Below, piece after piece: positions 16,845 through 24,945 of a stretch of DNA of 64,000 nt. This DNA is from Clostridium sp. BSD9I1 (GTDB taxonomy: Bacteria > Bacillota > Clostridia > Clostridiales > Clostridiaceae): NCBI RefSeq assembly GCF_900185645.1, contig NZ_FYAM01000011.1, positions 1-64,000 on the forward strand, in the 5' to 3' direction. The notes below the pieces were generated by a model, which was not told where the DNA came from, made no database searches, and saw nothing but the letters and a program-made list of their open reading frames with translations. The position numbers and the translations under genes are program-made. Each line of letters begins with the position of its first letter. The stretch's first letter is position 1.

Positions 16845-17110
16845 ACTTAGATAGATTACATTTTCTGAAATATTCGTTAGGCTCTTATTTTGAACCTACA
16901 TTTTAACTTCGGGAATCCAATATTTAGATGAGGAAATGCACCTTCTTATGAGTCCTTTTTACGGCATTGAAGGCGATTGATGCATCTGTGAGGATACCCA
17001 CCTATCGAGAGATAGGTGTCAAAATTAGAGTACCGGTATTTTGGATATTATCTTTAAAGATTGTAAGCCAATTCTTGATTATATCAAGCGTTGGCTTTAT
17101 TATTTTTACA
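16845..17110 (+). ncRNA. unassigned structured RNA of about 265 nt
   Basis: A non-coding stretch with promoter-like sequence before it and a terminator at its end. Inside are a perfect 8-bp hairpin with a GAGA (GNRA) tetraloop (CACCTATC-GAGA-GATAGGTG, 16999-17018), a long-range pairing ATCCAA (16915-16920) with TTGGAT (17041-17046), and higher GC content than the flanks. No riboswitch consensus I know (T-box, M-box, lysine, SAM, GEMM, yybP) fits. Possible classes are 6S RNA or the clostridial raiA-motif RNA; neither was confirmed. The 65-codon ORF across its end has no binding site and is not supported. Confidence 0.55.
17066..17096 (+). terminator. terminator of the structured RNA
   Basis: AGCCAA...CTTGAT pairs with ATCAAG...TTGGCT, followed by TTATTATTTTT. 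It lies 35 bases before the 3' end of the converging HAD gene. Confidence 0.8.
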
Positions 17111-17130
17111 TTCCTTTTTTTCTTTTACTA

Positions 17131-17957
17131 TCAATCTTTTAATATAAAATTATTAATAGCATAAGCAATACCTGATTCATCATTTGATTTAGTTATATAT
17201 TTTGCATGTAATTTAACACTATCTATAGCATTCTCCATAGCTATAGGCATCCCTGCACATTGAAACATCTCTAAATCATTATTATTATCTCCAAATGCAA
17301 TCACTTTGCTTAAATCCACATCTAGTTTTTCTGACAAAATCTTTAAAGCATTACCCTTTGAAATATCAGATGCCATAATATCTAAAAGTCCATTAAATGA
17401 GCTTACTACTGTAAGATTATCAAACTTTGAGAACTTACTTTCTAAAATCTTAAATTTTTCTTGATCATCACAAATTAATAAAACTTTTAAAACATCAATA
17501 TTATCAATGTTTTTAATTGTTATATCATCTATATACTTTATAGGGACATACAAGTCCTTCTGAAGATCATTATTTAACTTTTCATAATGCTCTGCTCTAG
17601 GATTGTTTTTATTAGAATACACTAAATCATTTGTATAAATAAGAAAATTTATGTTGTTTTCTAGACAATAAAATATTATATTCCTTGAAGTATCTTTATC
17701 AATTATTTTTGAATAAAGTATTTCCCCTGTTTCTATATTCTTAATTAAGCCTCCATTGCAAGCTATAATGTGTCCCCTTAAATTTAACCGCTTTATATAA
17801 GATTTCACTAAAAGATCAACTCTTCCTGAAGCAATAATTATTTCTAGTCCTTTTCTCTCTAGATCTTTAAGGCTTTCTCATTTTCTTGTGATATAATACC
17901 TTTTGAGTCCAAAAGTGTTCCATCCATATCACATACGCACCACTTATACTTAATCAT
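17131..17957 (-). pseudogene. Cof-type HAD phosphatase, frameshifted
   Basis: A HAD-superfamily phosphatase of the Cof subfamily, acting on sugar phosphates or other small phosphoesters. The first 32 codons from ATG 17957 contain motif I (CDMDGTLLDSKG) and run into a TAG near 17861. The remaining 225+ codons continue in another frame from DLERKGLEIIIASGR through the cap domain to motif IV (VIAFGDNNNDLEMF). One missing base in the AAAG run at 17866-17870 would restore a normal protein of about 275 residues. Either the gene is freshly inactivated or the base is a sequencing error; the rest shows no decay. Confidence 0.85.
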
Positions 17958-18041
17958 AAGTCCTGTCCCCTTTGTCACTAAAAAATTATAGGTGTATATA
18001 ATTAAAAATTACTACACCAAGATTATATTGTCATTATATTT

Positions 18042-18224
18042 TTATTTTTGAACTATTTTATTTATAATTTTTTCTTCCACAAGTTCGCTTTTACTAAAGC
18101 CTTTTCTAAAATATCGTATTTGTTTGTATTTGATTCCATTCATTTCGAAATCTAAAACATCTATTCTCTCACCGCTGTAAACCACAGGTTCCTTTTCACC
18201 TTTTATAAATACATGTACTTCCAT
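18042..18224 (-). CDS. small protein of unknown function
   Basis: A 60-residue basic protein (MEVHVFIKGEKEPVVYSG...) with alternating hydrophobic residues suggesting a small beta-sheet. An AAGGATGTG site precedes the ATG by eight bases. It stands alone between the HAD gene and the response regulator. I do not recognise the family; the good binding site and low-complexity-free sequence support a real gene. Confidence 0.5.
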   Translation of the reverse strand: MEVHVFIKGEKEPVVYSGERIDVLDFEMNGIKYKQIRYFRKGFSKSELVEEKIINKIVQK

Positions 18225-18285
18225 AGGTAAATCACATCCTTAACTATATGTTTATCTAAGATTATTATATATATTAAATGTATTA

Positions 18286-19071
18286 TCAGCAATTATTTAT
18301 ATCTAAAAATTTACTTGGAGAATAACCTATATACTTTTTAAATACTTCAATAAAATATTTATAGTCCTTAAACCCAACTTCTTCTGCTATCTCATAAATC
18401 TTTAAATTCTCTTGTTTCAGCAATGTAATAGATTGCAGTATCCGATACCGATTTAAAAAATCATTAAAAGTATAGGAAGTTTCCTCTTTGAATTTAGTAT
18501 TAAGATAAGCAGAAGAAACATTAATTTCCTTACTTAAGTCTTCTAAAGATATTTTACATTTATATTTTGTTTCAATAAATTTAATCATTTTTCTCACATA
18601 TTTTGTTTTAAAGGTCTGTTTGTCGTAATACCCCATATCCAATACCTCTAGGGATTGTCCATTACTAAACTTATTCATAACTTCCTTAATCTTATTTTTC
18701 GAATAAATCTTTTTAGTTAATTTCTCAATAGTTTCATAAAGATATTCAAAATCTATAGGTTTTAACAAGTATTCCGTAACATTCAATTTTATAGCCTTTT
18801 TAGCATATTCAAATTCACTATAGCCTGAAATTATAATAGTTTCGTATTCATATTCAAATATAGTTTCTTCTAACATCTCAATTCCATCTTTATAAGGCAT
18901 TTTTATATCTGTAATTACAATGTCCGGCTCTATTTCTTTGATTTTTTCTATACCCTCTTCCCCATTACTAGCTTCTCCTACTATAACACAATTTACCTTC
19001 AACCAATCCACCATATAAATTAGCCCCTTGCGTATTATATCCTCGTCTTCAACAACCAGAATTTTATACAT
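18286..19071 (-). CDS. YesN-type response regulator with AraC DNA-binding domain
   Basis: A 261-residue cytoplasmic response regulator. The receiver domain (1-120) has the acidic pair VVEDED, the phosphorylated aspartate in DIVITDIKMPYKDG and the lysine in YLLKPIDF. A linker leads to an AraC/XylS double helix-turn-helix in the last 100 residues (ISLEDLSKEINVSSAYLN and IYEIAEEVGFKDYKYFIEVF). ATG 19071 is five bases after AGGTGA and overlaps the end of the kinase gene, so the pair is translationally coupled. It most likely activates the ABC importer operon that lies upstream on the same strand. Confidence 0.93.
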   Translation of the reverse strand: MYKILVVEDEDIIRKGLIYMVDWLKVNCVIVGEASNGEEGIEKIKEIEPDIVITDIKMPYKDGIEMLEETIFEYEYETIIISGYSEFEYAKKAIKLNVTEYLLKPIDFEYLYETIEKLTKKIYSKNKIKEVMNKFSNGQSLEVLDMGYYDKQTFKTKYVRKMIKFIETKYKCKISLEDLSKEINVSSAYLNTKFKEETSYTFNDFLNRYRILQSITLLKQENLKIYEIAEEVGFKDYKYFIEVFKKYIGYSPSKFLDINNC

Positions 19072-20770
19072 CACTATCACCTGCTATTATTGGAATTTTT
19101 AATATTATCTTTGTTCCGGAGTCATATTTACTATAAATATTTAAACCATAATCCTCCCCATACATTAATTTAATTGCTCTATTTACATTATATAATCCTA
19201 TGTGTTCCGGCATAGCATACTCATCATTTAATATATTCAATAACTTTTCCATATCATTTCTTTGTATCCCCTTTCCATTATCTTCAATGGAAATTTCAAT
19301 TCTATTCTCCACTATTTCTCCCCTAACATTTATTATAAGTTGAGCAGAATCCTTCATACCATGAACTAAACTGTTTTCTACTATTGGCTGTATAATTAAT
19401 TTAGGTATTTTGCAAAGCATCAATTTTTTATCTACGTGAATATAGTATTCCAACCGATTATTATATCGAATCTTTTGTAGCATCAAGTAATTGTTTACAT
19501 ACTCAATATCTGTTTGTAATTCGACTTCAGAACTGCCGTAATTAATGCTGTATCTCATCAACTTAGCAAAGGAAACTAACATCTTTGAAGCTTCCTCAGG
19601 ATTTAAAAGTATTTCATAGCGTAAAGTTTCTAATACGTTAAATACAAAGTGAGGATTTAATTGCCCTTCTAAATGTTTTATTTCCATGATTCTTTTTCTC
19701 TCAGAAATTTCTTTATTTTTATCAATTAAATATTGCACTTTAGTTATCATATTATTAAATTTATTATAAAGTATTTTGAATTCTTCAAAGGTATCTAAGC
19801 TTATCCTATATTCTAAATTCTCACTAGCACATTTATCTATAGCTTCTAACAAAGTATCAATTGCATTGATATTTTTATTAGTCATTTTATTAGCTAAAAA
19901 GCTTACTAAGATAATCACAAAAAAACCAATAATACAAATAATTATTACTCCAAAAATCAGCATTTGCTGCTGCACAGCAATAGAAGACATTGTTATTATT
20001 CTTATATTATTTGGTAGTTTATTATTTATGTTAGTATAATAAGATTTCTCATTAAGCTTAGTAATGTTATTTGAATTTATATCGGGGTTAAACTTCCCTG
20101 CAGAATCTATTAAATTATTATTATTAGAATATATTACATTATCAAACCTGTCATTAATACTTATAATATCCGCATCTGTGTTAATTACAAAATTATTTAT
20201 ATCGCTATCTCTTAATTGAAGCATTAAATATCCTATAATACCATCCTTATCTACAATACATTTAGCAAATGCGTAATCAGACCTTTGTCCATTATCATAT
20301 TGTGTTTTATTAATAGTAGCTAACACTTCATCCTTTTCCTCATTTATCCTATTAATAATATCCCTTATTTCAGTACTATTTGCAGAAATCAAAGTATTAG
20401 ATTCATATAAATTAGTTGCCTTAATATTTTTATCTGCATCAAAAATTATAAAATTTGATTTAATATCTTGTCCATTTGAAAAATTATATAATAAAGTAAA
20501 GGCTTCCTTTCTGTTTTTTCCACTACCTATAAAATCTTTTATAATTTTATTTTGCGATAGCTTTTTTGTGTTTTCATAATATATATCATATTGCTGTTCA
20601 AAAAAATCACTTACTTTCCTATTCCCTGATTTATTAGTTTGAATAGAAGATAATTTGAAATTTATAATCATAGAAGTAATAAACAATATGAACACAAAAG
20701 AAATTAGTATTATTGCATATTGTATAAATGAATGTCTCATATAATCCTTGAACCTAGAATATTTATTCAT
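19064..20770 (-). CDS. YesM-type sensor histidine kinase
   Basis: A 568-residue membrane kinase. TM1 (about 15-34), an extracellular sensing domain of about 235 residues, TM2 (about 272-294), a HAMP segment, then the His_kinase domain with GQLNPHFVFNVLETLRYE carrying the phospho-accepting histidine, and an ATPase domain with IIQPIVENSLVHGM and EDNGKGI. This architecture is usual for kinases that sense extracellular sugars or solutes and partner an AraC-type regulator. The regulator gene overlaps its 3' end. Its likely signal is the ABC-importer substrate, perhaps through the binding protein. Confidence 0.93.
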   Translation of the reverse strand: MNKYSRFKDYMRHSFIQYAIILISFVFILFITSMIINFKLSSIQTNKSGNRKVSDFFEQQYDIYYENTKKLSQNKIIKDFIGSGKNRKEAFTLLYNFSNGQDIKSNFIIFDADKNIKATNLYESNTLISANSTEIRDIINRINEEKDEVLATINKTQYDNGQRSDYAFAKCIVDKDGIIGYLMLQLRDSDINNFVINTDADIISINDRFDNVIYSNNNNLIDSAGKFNPDINSNNITKLNEKSYYTNINNKLPNNIRIITMSSIAVQQQMLIFGVIIICIIGFFVIILVSFLANKMTNKNINAIDTLLEAIDKCASENLEYRISLDTFEEFKILYNKFNNMITKVQYLIDKNKEISERKRIMEIKHLEGQLNPHFVFNVLETLRYEILLNPEEASKMLVSFAKLMRYSINYGSSEVELQTDIEYVNNYLMLQKIRYNNRLEYYIHVDKKLMLCKIPKLIIQPIVENSLVHGMKDSAQLIINVRGEIVENRIEISIEDNGKGIQRNDMEKLLNILNDEYAMPEHIGLYNVNRAIKLMYGEDYGLNIYSKYDSGTKIILKIPIIAGDSDV

Positions 20771-20823
20771 TATTTATCCACCTACAAACAACCCTTTTAT
20801 ATAAATTATACCATATTAAGCGA

Positions 20824-20860
20824 AAATAATAGGGCCCCAGTTTTCGAAGTCCTATTATTT
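20824..20860 (-). terminator. weak terminator after the permease gene
   Basis: On the minus strand AAATAATAGG pairs with CCTATTATTT around an 17-base loop. The T-run is short, so read-through into the kinase gene is possible. Confidence 0.5.
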
Positions 20861-20877
20861 ACTCTTCATAAAAAGTA

Positions 20878-22542
20878 TTATATACTTATTTCACGTTTAC
20901 CAGATATCTTAAAAAATAATAGAAGCGATACTACAGCTGTAAGTGTTAATACAGTAGAGTAAGCAGAAGCATTACCATAATTTCCACGAATAACTTCTGT
21001 GTATATTGAAACCGTAAGTGTTTTAGTTTTTGTAGTATATAGTATGATAGATGAACTTAACTCACTAATTACAGTTATCCAACTCATTATCGCCCCTGCA
21101 AGCACTCCTGGCAGCATCATAGGTACTGTAATTTTCGTAAAAGACTTTATCTCCGATGCTCCAAGACTTATAGCTGCTTCCTCTACGCTAGGACTAATTT
21201 GTCCTATTATTGCTGTACTTGAACGTATAGTATAAGGCATTCTCCTAATTGCAAAAGCTATAATCATAATGGCAGCGGTACCGCTTAACAGTAAAGGTTT
21301 TTTATTAAAACCAAATAAAAATGATATACCTAGAACCGATCCCGGTATTATATACGGAAACATTGTTAGTGTATCTAATAAATGAGTAAAGAAATTTTTC
21401 TTCCTTACAGTTAAATATGAAATCAGAACTCCTATTATAACAATAATAGCTATTGCAACTAACCCAAATAAGTAAGTGTTTCTTATAACAGAATTATCCT
21501 TTGCAAGCAAAGTAGCTTTATAACTTTTTAGCGAAAATCCTTTTGTAAATACCTGTCCTCCATTATTATTTAAGAAGGATGTATATATTACTACGATTTG
21601 TGGGATTATTGAAAGAAATGCTACAAAATACACGAAAGTATGAGCTAATACATTTCTAAGTCCTTTTTCTTCTTTAGCTTCCATAGGTTTCAACGCAGAC
21701 ATTGAATAAGTATTTCGGTTTGCCAAGAATCTCTGAAGAAAGAATAATAGTATAGTTACAATTATTACAATAACACAAAGAGCTGCAGCAAAACCATCAT
21801 CGCCACCTACTTCACTCATGAATTGAGTATATATAAGCACTGGAATTGTTTTAAATCCCTCCCCTATAAGCATAGGTGTTCCGAAATCTGCAAATACTCT
21901 CATAAATACCAATAAAGAGCTAGCGAACATAGTCGGCATTATTAATGGCATAATAATTTTTACAACGCGATCTACTCCTGTACACCCTAAACTTTCTGCT
22001 GCCTCATTTAATGAATTGTCTAGATTCTTTAATGCTCCTGTAATATACATGTAAACTAATGGATAGGATTGCAGAGAAAATACAAGCACAATCCCCGGAA
22101 ATCCATATATACCATTCATTTTCACATGAAATATAGAATTAATTATATTAGTTAAAACTCCATTTCTTCCTAATAGCTGAATCCAAGCATATGCACCTAT
22201 AAATGGTGGAGAAAGATATGATATTACAATTAAAATGCCTAACAATCCACTTCCTTTTATTTTAATTCTCTTCATTATATAGGCCATAGGTAATCCTATT
22301 AAGACAGAAATTAATGTAGCACAAATAGTAACCTGAAAACTATTTAATAACGTACTCCAATAAAACTTTTTAGAAAAAAACTTAGTGAAATAATTTAAAG
22401 TTAGTCCTCCTGATTCTGGATCTATAAAACTTTTATATAAAACTAGGACTAAAGGATATACAATAAATAAAGCAAATATAGCTAAAATCGCTAAGGTTAA
22501 TATGTTCCATATGTTATGACCCTTCTTGTTTATGGATTTCAT
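20878..22542 (-). CDS. ABC importer permease, fused two-domain (FbpB-type)
   Basis: A 554-residue membrane protein made of two tandem binding-protein-dependent permease domains, about six segments each. The EAA-type loops NEAAESLGCTGVDRVVKIIMPL (first half) and EEAAISLGASEIKSFTKITVPM (second half) contact the ATPase. The fused form is typical of the Fe(3+)/2-aminoethylphosphonate/hexose-phosphate (FbpB, PhnV, AfuB) group. It follows the ATPase gene without a gap. The transported compound is unknown. Confidence 0.9.
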   Translation of the reverse strand: MKSINKKGHNIWNILTLAILAIFALFIVYPLVLVLYKSFIDPESGGLTLNYFTKFFSKKFYWSTLLNSFQVTICATLISVLIGLPMAYIMKRIKIKGSGLLGILIVISYLSPPFIGAYAWIQLLGRNGVLTNIINSIFHVKMNGIYGFPGIVLVFSLQSYPLVYMYITGALKNLDNSLNEAAESLGCTGVDRVVKIIMPLIMPTMFASSLLVFMRVFADFGTPMLIGEGFKTIPVLIYTQFMSEVGGDDGFAAALCVIVIIVTILLFFLQRFLANRNTYSMSALKPMEAKEEKGLRNVLAHTFVYFVAFLSIIPQIVVIYTSFLNNNGGQVFTKGFSLKSYKATLLAKDNSVIRNTYLFGLVAIAIIVIIGVLISYLTVRKKNFFTHLLDTLTMFPYIIPGSVLGISFLFGFNKKPLLLSGTAAIMIIAFAIRRMPYTIRSSTAIIGQISPSVEEAAISLGASEIKSFTKITVPMMLPGVLAGAIMSWITVISELSSSIILYTTKTKTLTVSIYTEVIRGNYGNASAYSTVLTLTAVVSLLLFFKISGKREISI

Positions 22543-23640
22543 CTATATCACCTCTTTTATTAAAGTATATTTACTTTCATAATTAAAAACATTTACTTTT
22601 TTACTATCAACGGTTAAGTAAATAGGAGTTTCATTTGGTATAATATCTTCTACATCTGAATTTTGTATAACCTCTACTTCTTGTCCATTGTCTAACTCAA
22701 TAAAATAATGAGTAGTTAATCCTAGAAACACACTGCTTTTTATGGTTGCTTTAATTCCTTTTCCATTTCTATTAATAATAAACTCCTCAGGACGAACAGA
22801 AATTAAAACCTTTTCTTCATTTATAACATCATCCGAAACATTGTCCATTTTAACTTGATAGTCCTTATTAAATTCAATCCATTTATCGCCATTATCGTCA
22901 AATTTGATGACTGCTTCTAAAACATTTGATAGTCCAATGAATGTAGATACAAAGATATTAGCAGGTCTTTGGTATATTTCTTTTGGCTTACCTATTTGCT
23001 GAATTATTCCACCATTCATTACAGCTATTCTATCTGATATAGCAAGCGCTTCTTCCTGGTCATGTGTTACATATACTGTAGTTATACCTATTTCATTTTG
23101 TATTTTCTTTACAGCATTTCTCATCTCCACTCTCAGTTTAGCATCAAGATTTGACAATGGTTCATCCATAAGAAGTACTTCTGGTTGAATTACAATTGCT
23201 CTCGCTAAAGCCACACGCTGCTGCTGCCCACCAGAAAGATTTGCTGGCATCCTATCTTTTAAGTGATCTATTTTTACTATCTTTAATATTTCATCAACTT
23301 GCTTTTCTATCTGTTCCTTAGAAATTTTACGATTCTTTAGTCCAAAGGCTACATTATCTTTTACAGACATGTGGGGGAAAATAGCATAATTTTGAAACAC
23401 CATTCCCATATTTCTTTTCGCAGGAGGAATATTGTTTATAACCTTATCCTCAACTTTAATTTCTCCTCCATCAATAGAATTAAATCCTATAATCATACGT
23501 AGTAAAGTAGTTTTACCACATCCAGAAGGTCCAAGTAAGGTAAAAAGCTCTCCTGGATTAATCTTTAATGATAAGTCTTTAATAATCACATCATTTCCAT
23601 ATCTTTTTACTGCTTTATCTATATTAATAGAAACACCCAT
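22543..23640 (-). CDS. ABC importer ATPase (FbpC/PotA-type)
   Basis: A 365-residue ATPase subunit. Walker A GPSGCGKTTLLRM, signature LSGGQQQRVALARA, Walker B LLMDEPLSNLDA and the switch THDQEEA are intact; residues from about 240 form a TOBE domain. ATG follows AGGGATAATAGT. It energises the fused permease encoded directly after it and is separated from the binding-protein gene by an intercistronic hairpin, which may lower its expression relative to the binding protein. Confidence 0.93.
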   Translation of the reverse strand: MGVSINIDKAVKRYGNDVIIKDLSLKINPGELFTLLGPSGCGKTTLLRMIIGFNSIDGGEIKVEDKVINNIPPAKRNMGMVFQNYAIFPHMSVKDNVAFGLKNRKISKEQIEKQVDEILKIVKIDHLKDRMPANLSGGQQQRVALARAIVIQPEVLLMDEPLSNLDAKLRVEMRNAVKKIQNEIGITTVYVTHDQEEALAISDRIAVMNGGIIQQIGKPKEIYQRPANIFVSTFIGLSNVLEAVIKFDDNGDKWIEFNKDYQVKMDNVSDDVINEEKVLISVRPEEFIINRNGKGIKATIKSSVFLGLTTHYFIELDNGQEVEVIQNSDVEDIIPNETPIYLTVDSKKVNVFNYESKYTLIKEVI

Positions 23641-23672
23641 ACTATTATCCCTGCCTCTCCCGCTTTGTTTGT

Positions 23673-23719
23673 ATTTTATAAAAGAGCATTTCTTTTGATG
23701 AAATACTCTTTTATAAAAT
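23673..23719 (-). other. intercistronic hairpin after the binding-protein gene
   Basis: TTTTATAAAAGAG-x-ATTTC pairs with GAAAT-x-CTCTTTTATAAAA, without a true T-run. It lies between the binding-protein and ATPase genes and probably protects the upstream mRNA or partly terminates transcription. Confidence 0.6.
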
Positions 23720-23735
23720 TACTTAAATATAATTA

Positions 23736-24782
23736 TTATTTTACTTTTTCAATATGCTCATTGAACTTAGCTGTTACTTTGTCCTTATTTTCTGTTACCC
23801 ATTTTTCATCATAATTAGGTGTAATTTTAATTTTATCAAGTGGAATCATATATGATGCAAGCTTAGCGCCTTTTCTAAGAGGACGTACGGTTAATTCAGT
23901 TCCTACTGCATTTTGTATCTTTTCAGAAAGCAGATAGTCAACAAATTTCTTAGCATTTTCGGCATTTTTGCATCCCTTAATTATTTGTACAGATTCTCCT
24001 GGAAAAATTGCTCCTTCCTTAGGAAATACTACTTCTACTGGAGCACCATTTTTAATATAGTTAGCTGCTGGATCTTCCCAAGTTAATCCTACTGGATATT
24101 CTCCATCCGCAACACTCTTATGAAGCTGTCCTGAACTACTTGCCATTTTCCCATCAAGATTAGCTAAAAACTTATCTACAAATTCCCAAGCTTCATTAGA
24201 CATAGGATCACCATCTTTGCCCATATCATAGAGCATAGCCATAAGTGATTGAAATGCTGAACTTGAACTTGTTGGATCTCCAAAGGCAATTTTTCCCTTT
24301 AAGGCTGGATTTAATAAATCTTTAAATCCTTCAACTTTTATATCACCTATTAAATTTTTATTTACTATGAATACCGTTGGATCTGCAAAACAAGGTGTAA
24401 AATAACCGCTTTTATTTTTAAACTTTTCTTCCATATTCACATCTTCCGGAGAAACATATTCCATGAATAGCTCTTTAGAAGATGATAACATTGTTTCATC
24501 AGCAGCCCATAGTATGTCACCTAAAGGATTGTCCTTTTCTGACTTTACACGTTTCTGTAGCTCTCCTGTTCCAGCTACAACAAGATTTACTTTAATACCC
24601 GTATCTTTTTCAAAATTACTAATTACCAAGTTATTTAAGCTCTCGCTGCGAGCAGTGTAAACGGTTAACTCCTTGCTGTCAGAAGACTTGGCACTATTAG
24701 TGTTAGCTTCTTTAGAACCACAGCCAATTAAACTCATACCTAATACTGAAGTTAGTAGCATTGTTAGTATAAACTTTTTCAT
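23736..24782 (-). CDS. ABC importer solute-binding lipoprotein (AfuA/FbpA-type)
   Basis: A 348-residue extracellular lipoprotein: signal peptide MKKFILTMLLTSVLGMSLIG with lipobox LIGC at residue 21, then a type-II periplasmic-binding fold starting ELTVYTARSESL. WAADETM, FADPTVFIVNKN and VGLTWEDPAANYI are typical of the FbpA/AfuA/PhnS group, which binds ferric iron, hexose phosphates or aminoethylphosphonate. The two adjacent tyrosines of true ferric-binding proteins are not evident, so an organic phosphate or similar anion is at least as likely. First gene of the importer operon, next to a YesM/YesN pair. Confidence 0.88.
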   Translation of the reverse strand: MKKFILTMLLTSVLGMSLIGCGSKEANTNSAKSSDSKELTVYTARSESLNNLVISNFEKDTGIKVNLVVAGTGELQKRVKSEKDNPLGDILWAADETMLSSSKELFMEYVSPEDVNMEEKFKNKSGYFTPCFADPTVFIVNKNLIGDIKVEGFKDLLNPALKGKIAFGDPTSSSSAFQSLMAMLYDMGKDGDPMSNEAWEFVDKFLANLDGKMASSSGQLHKSVADGEYPVGLTWEDPAANYIKNGAPVEVVFPKEGAIFPGESVQIIKGCKNAENAKKFVDYLLSEKIQNAVGTELTVRPLRKGAKLASYMIPLDKIKITPNYDEKWVTENKDKVTAKFNEHIEKVK

Positions 24783-24883
24783 TTTTATTCCCCCTCTGGT
24801 ATATTAATTCCATCTATATTAATTGTAACTTTTTTATTTTTAAAGTCTATCCTACAATACCAATATAACATCCAAAAAAATAA

Positions 24884-24907
24884 ACCTAGAAAACTATTCT
24901 TCTAGGT
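24884..24907 (-). terminator. terminator of the orphan kinase gene
   Basis: On the minus strand ACCTAGAA pairs with TTCTAGGT, followed by TTATTTTTTT. Confidence 0.85.
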
Positions 24908-24945
24908 CATGCGTAATATTCATAATATCGCGGGCACTTTACTCC

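Noticed and set aside
16967-17164. 65-codon plus-strand ORF across the end of the structured RNA
   Set aside because: It has no ribosome binding site and overlaps the RNA terminator and the converging HAD gene; the composition is not protein-like.
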